DNA from: Pseudisothecium myosuroides | Taxonomy: Eukaryota > Streptophyta > Bryopsida > Hypnales > Lembophyllaceae | Assembly: GCA_951799445.1 (NCBI GenBank) | Contig: OX637293.1 | Location: forward strand, 26,846,001 to 26,910,000 | Length of the DNA: 64,000 bases | Direction: 5' to 3' | Shown here: piece by piece, positions 1 to 10,339 of the stretch | How the letters are laid out: each line of letters opens with the position of its first letter | How positions within the stretch are numbered: the stretch's first letter is position 1 | Made by a program: the position numbers and the translations under genes | The notes under the pieces: generated by a model | The model's input: only the letters and a program-made list of their open reading frames with translations | Told to the model about the DNA's origin: nothing | Database searches by the model: none

Positions 1-1
1 G

Positions 2-316
2 ACAAGCATCCTCGAAGGCGACGAGTCAACCACACTCAACGACATGTGTAACTGCGGGGAAGGAAGATCGAGGGAATTCCACGAACCAGACCAAGAACAA
101 GTTGTTGCAGAAGAGCGACGGGCAGCTCTTATCCACGCCGCCATACGAAACGTGGCAACGAACGCCTTGGTGTCTCTCCTGGTCCTGTTGGAGTCCACCA
201 CCCCTCTAGCCCCTGCTGTTACAAGGAACCAACCAAGGGTCTCCAAGAGACAGCGAGCCCAAGACCGCTATCAAGCGACGTCCGTACGGCCCAATCATCC
301 ACCGGCCAGGTACTAG
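2..316 (+). CDS. 3' end of an open frame of unknown function, cut by the window edge
   Basis: The frame is open from base 2 to a TAG at 314-316, about 104 residues, with an internal ATG at base 44. The product is charged, rich in Glu, Arg and Gln, with a short aliphatic stretch (VSLLVLLE). I recognise no domain. The AT-rich, LTR-like sequence that follows (TATATTA-rich stretch near 400-425) would fit the tail of a retroelement frame, but it could also be chance coding in a moderately GC-rich stretch. Confidence 0.25.
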   Translation, partial: TSILEGDESTTLNDMCNCGEGRSREFHEPDQEQVVAEERRAALIHAAIRNVATNALVSLLVLLESTTPLAPAVTRNQPRVSKRQRAQDRYQATSVRPNHPPARY

Positions 317-644
317 GTATCTCTGCCACAACTCTCTTCCAAACCATAGCTTGTTGGTTTCTGGGCGCCTAAACCGTAATTGGTTACGATTATTACTAAT
401 ATAAGGTTAGCCTTATATTATAGATGATTGTGTAAAAGGCCTATTTAGCCCTCCAGACAAAAAAATTTAATAGCTAACCTCTTATTATTCACGACGGATA
501 GTAAGAAAGCTAGAAAAAACCCCAAAAAATACCAAAAAAATGAAAGCTTGAAAAATCTTGGAAAATCCTAAAAAATTGAAGGTTCTAAAAGTTCACTATT
601 GCATGATCTCCCAAATCCCTATGGGATTTTAGAATTAGGAAAAA

Positions 645-730
645 CACAGAGAGGTGGTTGTTATTTCGGGGCCAGGTCAGGATCTAACAGTCTCCACTCT
701 CTGGCACAGAGTGGTGGTTGTTATTTCGGG
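645..730. repeat. 26-bp direct repeat, two copies 60 bp apart
   Basis: Copies at 645-670 and 705-730 differ by one base and contain GGTGGTTGTTATTTCGGG. No gene is visible around them (317-1755); the stretch is probably repeat-derived non-coding DNA. Confidence 0.7.
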
Positions 731-893
731 ACTAATCCATCTACCCTTTGGGGAAGAATCAAGAATATTAAGATTCTTAAGGATGGTTCACATCTAACGT
801 AAAAGTAAAAGCCGCGGGGCCAAAAGCCGCAAGGCCAACCAACTTTGTTGACCGTTCTAGCTTGCCTAACTCTTAGTAGGACAGGAATATGTC

Positions 894-971
894 GAGTGTG
901 TTGGGAATTGCTCACACTTGAGCCCAACACATGAGTGTGTTGGGAACTGCTCAGACCTGAGCCCAACACAT
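894..971. repeat. 39-bp tandem duplication of a hairpin unit
   Basis: Two adjacent 39-bp units (894-932 and 933-971) differ at a few bases. Each contains an inverted repeat, GTGTTGGG paired with CCCAACAC, so the RNA or single-stranded DNA would form two successive 8-bp stems. Changes between the copies lie in the loops and not in the stems. Confidence 0.8.
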
Positions 972-1755
972 CACCAACCTGTCAGAGTTAGCGTCATGTG
1001 GAAGACAGATGACCTTTCACTTAGATTAGGTACTTGTCAGACCGTCATAATAGAAGCCACATAGTCGGATGAAAGGGCGGCTAAAAGTTGGCGTTCGTCC
1101 CTTGCTAGACCGTCGAACCTGCCGATGTGCTAACGAGGCGGCTAGTTTAAGAAGGGGCCTGGGCGCTCGACCATTGTAATAATGCAGAAGGCTTAAAAAA
1201 CGGCTAGTTTAGGACTGACACCTTACATCATGTCCCCCACGTTAGGGTATAAGAATGGGGGAGGCAACCCTCGTACTTTTAAGCTACTGGCAGCGTCATG
1301 TGCAGGTACCGCTCGAGTAACACATGGATCATGGATGGTTCAACCCGCCAACAGTCTTACCAGTCGCGCTTCAAATCAAAATTCTCTGTGTTGAGAAACG
1401 CAGCTTCTCCCACTTCCTCATCTCTCGTTTTGGTTTTAATTTCTTCCTCCGTGTGCTTCAGCATCCTTGGCCTGTGCAGATTCCCGTTGTTAGCTATGGA
1501 GAGATCTGGGAAAGCATCATCTACGTCCTAGTCTAGCATTCTCTTGAACAGCGGAGTGATTTCACAGTCTTCGGGCGCCTGCGCCCTTCTATCTCCCCCT
1601 TGCCCTGTCTTCGTTATCTTCTCCTCGCTTATTTCCCTACATGTCGTCCTTGGTTCACATTCTTCCTCTTGTTTAGTCTCCTCAGGCTTCTTCTTTTTCA
1701 AAACCTGCCTTGGCAGGACGAACCGTCAGTTTACCATTCACAGTTGCATAGAATC

Positions 1756-2400
1756 ATGCCAGGAAGGAGAGATGAGTTCCGAGAGCGGTCGCCCTCGGAA
1801 TCATCATTACAATCAACACCGTCGTCTTCCTCCCTGCCATTTTATCTAGTTGGGTCTGCCGCAGGGCCATCTTCACCAGCGCCGGCGACAGCAGCAGAGG
1901 CGGAAGAAGAGGCCCTAACACAACCCCTTATCGAAGCTCAGTCACTATCAACAGAAACCCCTATACCACCAGAGCTTCTAGTGCGCCAGCCATCGGAGGA
2001 GCAGACGTCGGAACCAGCAGCTCATGCTGTTGAAGAAGAACCTGAGCCTCCCCAGCCCAACCCACGCCGAAGACGCCGCGAGGAAGAGGAGCAACCTCAC
2101 CACAGTCCACCTCCGCGTCATAATCCATGGGGCATCCAAATGGCTGGCTTGGAACCAAACCGGGCCTTTGCACTCCTGGTGCAAAACTTGCGAGACGAGG
2201 AAACAGGCGAAGATACTATACTCTTGCGCCAGTTCGTCAACCCAAACGATAGCATTATCATCGAGAGCCCGGATGACGAAGTCCACAGATTCACGCTAAG
2301 GGGACCCTTGGAGATTCTCCCCAGGCATGACCGAGCGCTTTGCATCGTCCAGATTGTGATAAGCTTGGCCGCATTCCTGGGTATCATGCAAGACCCCTAA
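1756..2400 (+). CDS. acidic, proline-rich protein of unknown function, possibly retroelement-derived
   Basis: The frame is open from at least 1600, but the part before 1756 translates a CT-rich leader into a hydrophobic string, so I prefer the ATG at 1756 (214 aa). The N-terminal half is low-complexity: Ser/Pro-rich, then Glu runs and an RRRRR cluster. The C-terminal 90 residues look globular (NPWGIQMAGLEPNRAFALL onward) and end in a hydrophobic segment. A TATA-like TATAAGAA lies near 1249 and a 40-A tract begins 42 bp after the stop. I do not recognise the family. A retroposed mRNA copy, a gag-like frame or a host gene are all possible. Confidence 0.35.
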   Translation: MPGRRDEFRERSPSESSLQSTPSSSSLPFYLVGSAAGPSSPAPATAAEAEEEALTQPLIEAQSLSTETPIPPELLVRQPSEEQTSEPAAHAVEEEPEPPQPNPRRRRREEEEQPHHSPPPRHNPWGIQMAGLEPNRAFALLVQNLRDEETGEDTILLRQFVNPNDSIIIESPDDEVHRFTLRGPLEILPRHDRALCIVQIVISLAAFLGIMQDP

Positions 2401-2441
2401 TCTCCTCGGCATTCCTTGTCTCACCCTTGTATATACTTATT

Positions 2442-2442
<1 letters not shown>

Positions 2443-2482
<40 letters not shown>
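2443..2482 (+). repeat. uninterrupted 40-A tract
   Basis: Forty consecutive A residues lie shortly downstream of the 1756-2400 frame and after a TATATACTTATTC stretch. Its position suggests the poly(A) tail of a retroposed transcript, but I could not find a convincing target-site duplication around it. Confidence 0.8.
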
Positions 2483-2485
<3 letters not shown>

Positions 2486-3370
2486 TTGCCACTGTGCAAC
2501 AGGGGAGGGACCGGTCCGGCACCGGCACCGGCTTATATACCACCAAAGCAGACCGACGGACGTCTTCCGTCGCGGCAGCCGGCAGCTTGTAGACCGCAGC
2601 TTCATCGCGGTAAAGATACCTCAATTTTCCCGTGGCGACGCAGGTTCGAACCTCGAGCCAGGCACCGGGGCGCCCCCTATCTGAGCTAGTGACAAGATGG
2701 CAAGAAATGCTGCGGCCTCCACGACGGAAGACACTTTTCCAAGTGAAGCTCCCGAGCATTGAGGTTTCAGACCACTTGCCTTTTCCATTTATGCTTTTCC
2801 TTTCTGTTTTTCTTTTTTCTTTTATTTCATCTCATTAGTCCAAACTCACTCCGTTGAGGGAGGAAGGCGGGTTTGAAATATTTTTTATCTATAGTGTCCC
2901 GATTTGCTGTATCAAAGGAGGACGGGGGCTTCTCTCTCTACTTCTATCTCCCCCTTAGTTCCAAACTCACTCCGTTGAAGGCGGATGGCGGGTTTTTCTT
3001 ACATTTTTTATCTATAGATCCAAGTCGACTCCGTTCGAGGCGGATGGGGAAACAACAAGAAAATTAAAAACTAGAAGAAATAGAAAATGAACAAAAATAT
3101 GAGTGATAAGTCTACGGGGGTCAAACTTCCTTTGACCACCCCTAGCCCTTCCACTTGGGAGGTGGACTACTCCCTCTGCTCTCTTCCCCCCTGTCAGTTA
3201 ATCCGTCAAGAGTCTCTTGATAGAAATAACATCCTTTTAGATAGAGTCACATCTTGGTTTCTAGTATGTCATTAGGTTTGATCTCGAAATTGACCGTGTA
3301 CCCAAATAGTTGTAGCAAGAGATGCTGGGTCCTCATGATTTTGCAAATCATACCGCAGATGGCCGCCATA
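2483..3370. other. stretch without recognised gene
   Basis: This holds a TATA-like TTATATACC near 2533, a 12-bp palindrome AGGTTCGAACCT near 2642 that resembles a Pol III B box, and three imperfect copies of a motif around CCGTT-AGGCGGATGG between about 2845 and 3045. No supported coding region or RNA gene. Confidence 0.4.
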
Positions 3371-4662
3371 TGTGAGCTCCCAATTTGTCACTTGGGACTC
3401 GTAGAATTATTTTTTTGGAAATTTGCAATTTAAAGTTGATAAAAGTATAGAAAAATCCATAAAAAGAGTGTAGAACCGAAATAGGGTTGTGTCATACCCA
3501 TTATAGTATTTGGTCTAGATTTGTGTTTTTTACTTAGAATCCCCCAAACCTTGCCTAAAAATAGTATAGAAATAACGGAAAGGTTAGAGTTGGAGGATTC
3601 GAGTCACACAGCCCCAAAAGGACTAAATCCCACCATGAATGTGGCGATTCATGGCTAGGTCGGTCCGAGGGATCCACAGCGAGGCCACTAGGTCGGGTCC
3701 TAGAGTTAGATTTAGAATTCCCCATTAGATCGACGAATTCCCAAAATCCCGATTGTTAGCATGCAGGAGCCACTCACGCAAGACCGGGCCCGTGGAGGAA
3801 TCTATAGCCCAAGGATGGTGTTCTAGGGTGAATCCCATGCCAGGAATCCAACGGCGGAATCGGTTTGCCAAGATTCCTCCACCTGCAGAAGATTCCCCCA
3901 CCGTCGCTAATTCGAGGAGATGGCCAGTTTTGAATCTCCATTGACCAATCGTGCCAGGTACGGAAACACACCCGCACGTCTTTCATGCGACTCCCTGAGA
4001 GGTCACGTGAAAAATCCCGGCATCTTCCGACTTGCAGAAGAACCTTTTTCCGGGTGGTCAACCCTCCTAACCTCCAACGGGAATTTCATGGAAATTACCC
4101 AGGTTACAATAAAATCTCACTAAAAATTAGACTAGCTTGTTTTATGTTAATAATGCGCTCCGTGAAGTTTCACGACATTCCGATAGCGGCAAGTACCCGA
4201 ACTGGCGAGATTCCTCGGGAATTAACCACGTGGCGGGGTCCCCACCACGTTGACCGGCATTCCGGGACCATACGATGGCGAAACGAAGTCAACCAAAAGT
4301 CCTTCCCGACTCTCTCGCACCTACCGGAGACCCTAGGCTATTCACATTTCTCAAAATAGGAGACCCCCAAGATCTAGGATTTTACCACGATTTGGTTTTT
4401 AAACTAAATTAGCCTACGATGGGTTTTTGGCCTCGGTACGGGGAGTAGGGAGATCTAGGACTAAACACGGCGTTCTGGATCCAACGGCGCAATCCGTTCG
4501 GCGATTGGAGCTAATCTCCAAAAGTTAGGATGTTGGTCCAGCATAGATGGTAGAAGTAGAAATTTAGGATGTAGGATGAAAATCTTTGAGGATGAGGATG
4601 AAAATCCCCGTTGATAAGGTTACCTTAGAGCTTTAGAGAGAGGGGTGAGCCCTTGGGAAACC

Positions 4663-4670
4663 TATATAAG
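4663..4670 (+). promoter_or_regulatory. TATA box of element copy A
   Basis: TATATAAG sits in a context (GGTGAGCCCTTGGGAAACC before it, a CT-rich leader after it) that is conserved in copy B, where the same box is at 46852-46859 on the - strand. Transcription would begin about 30 bp downstream. Confidence 0.65.
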
Positions 4671-5090
4671 GGCCCCATTTCTCTCTCTAAAACACCCCCT
4701 CACTTTTGTTTGGGTCCGTGGGTCCAATTTGCTTTGGATATTTTGGCGTTTGAAGCCAAAAACCTCTACGGTGTTTTTGGAGCACTTTTTGCTCCGTTGT
4801 TGCTAGATTTCAAGCTTTGAAGGTCCTTAGGGGGTCCTTCTATCTTGCCTTGTGTACTTCTCGTGCGTTTGTTATACCTTTGTTACGAGTTAAGAGTCCT
4901 CGTTTCTCTCTTGTAGTTCCTTTGTGATCTAACGTGTGAGTTTAGGAGTCTTTTGGTGTCTTGTCCTAATCCTAAAGCCACCCCCCACCGTACCTTGGCG
5001 ATGCCGCTTTGGGGGGCCTTTAGCTTGTGAAGTTGTGTGTCTTTACGTGTCCTAACCGTGTTGTCTCCCTCACTTGTGTATTCTCATCCT

Positions 5091-5430
5091 CTTCTAATCT
5101 TCCCCTTGTTGTGTGGACCCCCTCTCGGGACGGCGAAGCTTTGGCTTTGTCACGTATGTTCTTTAACTTTGTCTTTTCTACCTTCTTCTAATCTTCCCCT
5201 GGTTGTGTGGACCCCCCCTCGGGACGGCGAAGCTTTGGCTTTGTCACGTGTGTTCTTTAACTTTGTCTTTTCTACCTTCTTCTAATACTCCCCTTGTTGT
5301 GTGGACCCCCCCTCGGGACGGCGAAGCTTTGGCTTCGTCACGTGTATTCCTTAACTTTGTCTTGTCTACCTTCTTCTAGTATTCCCCTTGTTGTGTGAAA
5401 CCCCCCCACAGTGGCGAAGCTTTGAACTAG
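5091..5430 (+). repeat. 94-bp tandem repeat, three full units and a partial fourth
   Basis: Units start at 5091, 5185, 5279 and 5373 and are nearly identical until the fourth, which diverges. Each carries GACGGCGAAGCTTTGGCTTT. Shorter variants of the GGCGAAGCTT motif recur downstream at about 5472, 5535 and 5712, and in copy B at 46032, 46092 and 46345, so the motif is a feature of the element's leader. Confidence 0.85.
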
Positions 5431-5835
5431 TGACCACGTCAAGTCCTATAGTGTGTGTTAAAATAGTCTTAGACGGCGGAGCTTTGAACCCGCGGAGTGT
5501 TACAAGTCCTAAAGTTGGTGTTAAAACCAATTTTACGGCGGAGCCTTGAACCTCCATAGCTTTAGATTCCAAAGTCTAGTTTCCAAGACCTTCTTGGAAA
5601 AGTCCAGAGTTTAGCTTCCAAGATTGGTCACGAGTTTCTAGGAAGAGAGTGACCATCCCGTAGCACTTAGTTTAGGTGATCGTTCTAAAAATTTGGGGCC
5701 TAACTCCCCAGACGGCGAAGCTTCGACCCTAGCCCTAACCCCTTACAAAAATCCATTTTAAGGTTGTATTAGTGGGTTCCCCTAAGGGAACCCGGTTGTG
5801 TGGATTTTTTTTGGAAGGATAGCTAAGTGCTCAGA

Positions 5836-6010
5836 CCAGCATACAGCCAGCATACCGGGCCAACATACCGGCCAACATACAGCCAGCCATACCGGACCGG
5901 CATACCAGACCAGCCGGCAGCCAGCCATACAGCCAGCATACATCGGGCAGTCTGTTGACTGAACTGAACATCAGCATCGGGCTGGTCGGTTGACTGAACT
6001 GAACATCAGC
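5836..6010 (+). repeat. short irregular repeats of a CAGCCAGCATAC-type unit
   Basis: Variants of CAGCCAGCATAC and ACCGGCCAACATAC recur, followed by two copies of a unit around GTTGACTGAACTGAACATCAG (near 5953 and 5990). They lie in the leader of element copy A. No coding frame is supported. Confidence 0.6.
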
Positions 6011-6701
6011 CATCGGGCCAATTGGCTTGGCTAACTGAGCTAATTTCTGGATTTCCAGAACTAAACGGGACGATGCCCTGCGGGGCCCCAACCACCCTTT
6101 TTATTTTATTTTTTGATCTTCTAAAAGTCTGAAATTTTGGAATCCAGTTGGGAAGAGGAAAAAACTCAACTTGGAACTTCAAAAACACCAAAGAAAGGGG
6201 GGGAGAAATAGAAGCTGCCGCTCCACGCGCCACCTGCACAAAAACATCCGATCCTACCTGCATCACCACTCACACCTACACACAATGGAAGGAAATTAGG
6301 GAGAAGGATGTGTTATAGGAGTGGAAAGGAGAGAGACGATAAATAGTGCCTAGCTAAAAGATTAGGTAGGAAATCTAGAAGGACTCCTTGCAACCGTTGG
6401 AAGGAGGATTAGGATGACACAAAGCAAAGTTGCGTAAGAGAGTAGGAGGCTCATTAAAACTTCACGAAGTTTGAGGCTAGAAGCGTAAGACCACCATCAC
6501 CACGGTTGGTGAAATAGTTCAAGAGTAGAAGGAAGAGGAGGAGAGAAAGAAAAAGAGAAGGAAATGGAGGGAGAGGGTTAGACCATCATACTTGTAACGT
6601 CTTCTTTTCTACAACTTAAGCCGTGGGCTTTGAAAAAAATAAAATTAAATAAATAAAGACCACAACACAAAAATAAAAGAAGACAACCGCGAGTGGCCAC
6701 C

Positions 6702-6764
6702 ATGGAGCACGAGGACGCGCATGTGGACGGGGATGACGTCATTTCCGACACTAGCAGTAACGAG
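6702..6764 (+). CDS. 21-codon acidic first exon of element copy A, with splice donor
   Basis: An ATG in a strong initiation context (GCCACCATGG) opens a frame of 21 codons rich in Asp and Glu, ending DTSSNE at GAG followed by the donor GTGGGT. The corresponding place in copy B (45061-45123, - strand) has an ATG and also exactly 21 codons, ending DTNSE at GAG with donor GTAAGT. The sequences differ at many positions, but length, acidity, the final residues and the donor are kept. It is probably the start of a spliced element-encoded protein; I could not identify the next exon. Confidence 0.5.
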
Positions 6765-7950
6765 GTGGGTCATTAAACTAATCCTAGTCGTTTTTCCCTA
6801 ATTAGCACTTATTTTCCTAATCAGACCTTAGAGCGTGATTAGCATCCGAGATTAGCGTGAATTAGAAGATTAGATTCAAAAGTTGATAGATTAGGAATAG
6901 AGGTTTCCGAAAACATCTTATAATTAAGATTTGACCGTAAACTGACCGCGTTAGGCTAAGTTAAGCGGTAGGGGGTAGAACGGAGGAATTTTAATTAAAA
7001 GGGAACCACAAGAAACAATGGACGAAAATTAGTAATAGATTAGAGGGATGATTTAGGATTAAAAATTAAAGATCAAATAGCAAGTTAAAAACCTAGGATT
7101 AAATTAAGATTTTAATTAGGGAAGTTAAAATTCAAAGGTCGAAAGTTGGAGTTAACTTTGGGAAGTAAAAAGTAGAATAGGAAATAGAGGTCAAAAGTAG
7201 AATCCACTTAGGAAGTAGATTGTTGAGTTCAAAATAGAGTAAAAATTAGAAGTCAAAACCCTAGAGTTAAAAGTTGGAATTAAATTTAGGAGGATAACAT
7301 TTAGAGCTAATCTTGGATTAAAACGATAGGATTAAATTTGGAAGTAGAAGTCAAAAGTCAAAAGTCAAAAGTTTAGATTAAACTTAAAGGTTAAATTTTA
7401 GAGTCAATTAGGGGAGTAAAAAGTGAGAGTAAAAAGCTAAAAGTAGAAGTTAAAAGTTAGACGTAGAAGTAAAATTTTAGAGTTAGTAGAAATCTAGAGT
7501 CAAAGTGAAAACTTAGAGTCAAACCTAGAGGTTAAAATTGGGGATTGATTTTAGAAGTAAAAATTTAGGATTAAAAGTAAAAAAACCTAGAGTTAAATTA
7601 GGAGTAAAAAATCTACAGTAAAAAGTGAAAAGTTAGAGTTAACTTTAGAGGGTAAATCTTAGAGTAGTTTAGAGATAATGACATAGAATTAAAAGTGAAA
7701 CTTAGAATTACCCTAGAAGGTTAAAACTTGGAAGTTAGGAGTCGAAGTTGATTTAGAAGTAAAAACTTAGAGTTAAAAGTTAAACCTAGGGTTAAATTCC
7801 GAGGATAAATTTCAGAGTTAAATTAGGAGTAAAAACCTAGAGTTTCATTTAGGGGTTGAAGATTAGAGTAAGAGTTAAACTTTAGAGTTAGTCTTTAGAG
7901 TAGAACTTCTCGGTGGAGTCTTAAAATCCCACGATAGTCTTAGAGGTTCA
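6765..7950 (+). other. purine-rich, intron-like stretch
   Basis: About 1.2 kb of degenerate short repeats around TAGAGTTAAA, AAAAGTCAAAAG and GAAGTAAAA with almost no coding potential. It directly follows the GTGGGT donor and is mirrored by a pyrimidine-rich (+ strand) stretch in copy B. I infer an intron or untranslated spacer of the element. A candidate acceptor GAGCATTGCAG lies near 8073-8083. Confidence 0.4.
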
Positions 7951-8243
7951 TGGAAGGAACATAGGGGTTCCTCTTTTTACATAGTTAGGGACGTTAGAAA
8001 TGACGCCAACTACTCAGTCTCCCCTCGACATAGGATAGATAGTTAGGGAATTAGAATTTTACCATTACCCTTGAGCATTGCAGTTACCTTGTGAGTTACT
8101 ACATGCATTCTAATTATTCGCTGCCATCCACGACACTTAGGAAACGTTAGCAAAAAAGATCCATTGCTTGGAAGGCACAGTGGACCGCGCTCACATCACC
8201 CCCATATATTAAAAAATGTGGATAAAGGCATAGAACCTGGTCG

Positions 8244-8286
8244 GTGTTCGCTTGATTACCAAGGGTGGGTAATCCAGCGCCCACAC
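8244..8286 (+). other. terminal stem-loop of element copy A
   Basis: GTGTTCGCTTGATTACC pairs with GGTAATCCAGCGCCCACAC across the loop AAGGGTG. Copy B has the same loop and a stem of the same register at 43868-43910 (- strand sense), with paired changes (A-T to T-A and G-C to A-T), which supports a base-paired RNA or DNA structure. Confidence 0.6.
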
Positions 8287-8789
8287 CATCCAATGCGTTT
8301 TTGGCTCTACCTTTCCACAACGCTTTATCAGCCTCTGTACTATTTAATCACTACTTAGGGGATTGTCCCTGTGGCTTATATGGATCGCTCGCAACAACAC
8401 AATCTTCTCTAGGAATACCTGGCCCCAAAATCTCCTACAAGACAAATTGTAGAATGCTCTTTTAGACTCAGGTAGGGCAACGCAACTTAAAGCCCAGATT
8501 AGTGCCAGGCAACATCCTCAACGTGAAGACGTCATCTGGTCCAAGTTTGATAGTATTTGGCTCCAATCTCCGGTGTTAGCTGTTAGGAGTGGGCTTTTTA
8601 TTGTTTGGAACAAAAAGGGTCCTGACATATGCTCTTTCACGTAGCTCTCTTTGTTTTTGGTTTCTTTCCTGTTCGGCTTTGTCTTACTCTTTGCTCGTTT
8701 CTCTTCATTCGCCAGCTTCGGCTTGGCTGTTGTTCTCTGGTTCTTTTTAATGCAATGGTACTTTCCATTTGTTCAAAAATAAAAATAAA
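8287..8789 (+). mobile_element. 5'-truncated LINE 3' end, first copy
   Basis: This matches 32568-33067 closely, from CCAATGCGTTTTTGGCT to an A-rich tail at about 8774-8789. That second copy encodes a zf-RVT-like segment of an L1-type reverse transcriptase protein; here the frame is broken. The tail is AAAAATAAAAATAAA. I found no clear target-site duplication, so the junction with the element hairpin at 8286 may reflect a deletion. Confidence 0.75.
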
Positions 8790-10337
8790 GATCCCTATTT
8801 TTGTATGCATGGGATGTGTTCATATTCATTTGTTGTTTGAAATTTAAAGCCTTAGTTTTTAAGGTGGTTATAAATTCAATGTATACCGCCATGTGGCTTC
8901 TACACATGGCAAAAAGATTACACATCATTCCACAATCTCAATAGACTCTTTAGGATTACAAATAGAACCATGTAGGCAATTAAGAGAGACACATTAGCAT
9001 TCAAAAAGACAAGCCGAGTCCTCCTTTAGGATCCACAATAGAAAGCTATATCAATTTAATTTGACCACCTTTAATGGGTTTCTTTTTTTTAAATCACTTG
9101 ATTGAAATACGCGGGAACTATTCCATGATTTGCAATTTTTTTGCAAAAAATAAATTATAAATCAAATAATTATAACTACATATAGCAATTAAAGGGTCCG
9201 CAATGGACTTCCTAATCTTTGACCCTTTTAAGTCATATACAAGTATGAAATATCAAACCTTGTGAAAAAAATGAATATTAAATGCTAAACAAAGTGATTT
9301 TCTACCTTTGAACCACAAGTGGGAAGTTAAACGTAGAGACACACTCACCTCATTTTTGTACCACAAGGGATGAGGTTTCCAATAATAGGATTTTATTTCT
9401 AGGAACCCCTATCTACGTATATAAAACTCTCAAAAGAAAGCTATTAAGATCAACATTCTTCTATTATAAAATAAACATAATCTTCAAAATGGCTAACTTG
9501 AGTTGTATGATGGGTGACTTGAGGGTTGTATTTAAGTTCTACATGTTCTTTATGTTGGATCTACAAACAAGTTGTCCAGACTTGCTCCTTTATGGCCTTA
9601 TCCCTCATTTTTAATCACTTTGAATTCTACATGGTCCCATGTTGCATGGACAACTTGTATTTCTTTCAAGACTTCCCGCCTCTAGCAATAATTATTGATT
9701 TTCTTTCATTTTACCTATCAATCAATTTTTTTAAAGAAGTTACATTAATTCTAAATGCACTCTAATTCTATTATATATGTTTTACCCTATTAGAATATGA
9801 CTAGAACTCTTTTCTAAAATATTTCAAATGTATACCTCAAATACCATTCATTTTTTTGTCTTGAATTAAGACCATTTTCTTTGACTATTTGTCACCACTA
9901 TTTTTTCAAGGGTCTACTGGGGTTCATTCCTCTAGAGACCCATAACTTTTTCCCACATAATCTCAACACTGGTTTTAGATGTATATGATTCTTTCGATTT
10001 TTTTTCTCATACTCGTGTATTTTGCCTCCATAAAAGCTATTCTAACCTTTAACTACCAAAACTCAAGGTTTTGCCTTAAAATGCTAGATTATTTTGATTT
10101 TTAAGCAAAGACATTGTAATTCACTCTAAATTTGCAAATGAATATATTTATCTATTTTTTGACTCATAAATTGCCAATTTTTGTTATAATTGTTATAGGT
10201 GGGTACCTAAAGACAATGTTATAGCTCACACTAGCTGAAACTCATTGATTCAGATGAGTTTACTAAGCTAATTCACATTCAATACACACACATACATACA
10301 CACACACAAATATATAACAGAGGTGTGTGTGTATGTG
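8790..10337. other. AT-rich stretch without recognised gene
   Basis: Only short frames occur. A (CA)n-like microsatellite lies at about 10287-10336, immediately before the foldback element. Nothing else is recognised. Confidence 0.5.
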
Positions 10338-10339
10338 TA

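Larger units (their letters stand above)
3371..8286 (+). mobile_element. long LTR-like dispersed element, copy A
   Basis: This stretch matches, in reverse orientation, the sequence running from 48117 down to 43868. Shared landmarks in the same order are a start TGTGAGC followed by a TTGTCACTTGGGACT-type stretch, a block around CCAAGATTCC, a TATA box, a leader with repeated CGGCGAAGCTTTG motifs, TTAAGCCGT, a 63-base coding exon with splice donor, a purine-rich stretch, GATCCATTGCTTGGAAGGCACA and a terminal hairpin. The TG start and promoter suggest an LTR retrotransposon LTR plus leader; no gag-pol frame is present and I see no clear primer-binding site. A LINE fragment abuts its end. Confidence 0.6.

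Noticed and set aside
2630..2660. tRNA gene or tRNA-derived SINE suggested by AGGTTCGAACCT
   Set aside because: No A box at the right distance and no cloverleaf; the match is a simple palindrome.
5037..5285. 82-codon frame in the leader of element copy A
   Set aside because: It translates the 94-bp tandem repeats; no counterpart in copy B.
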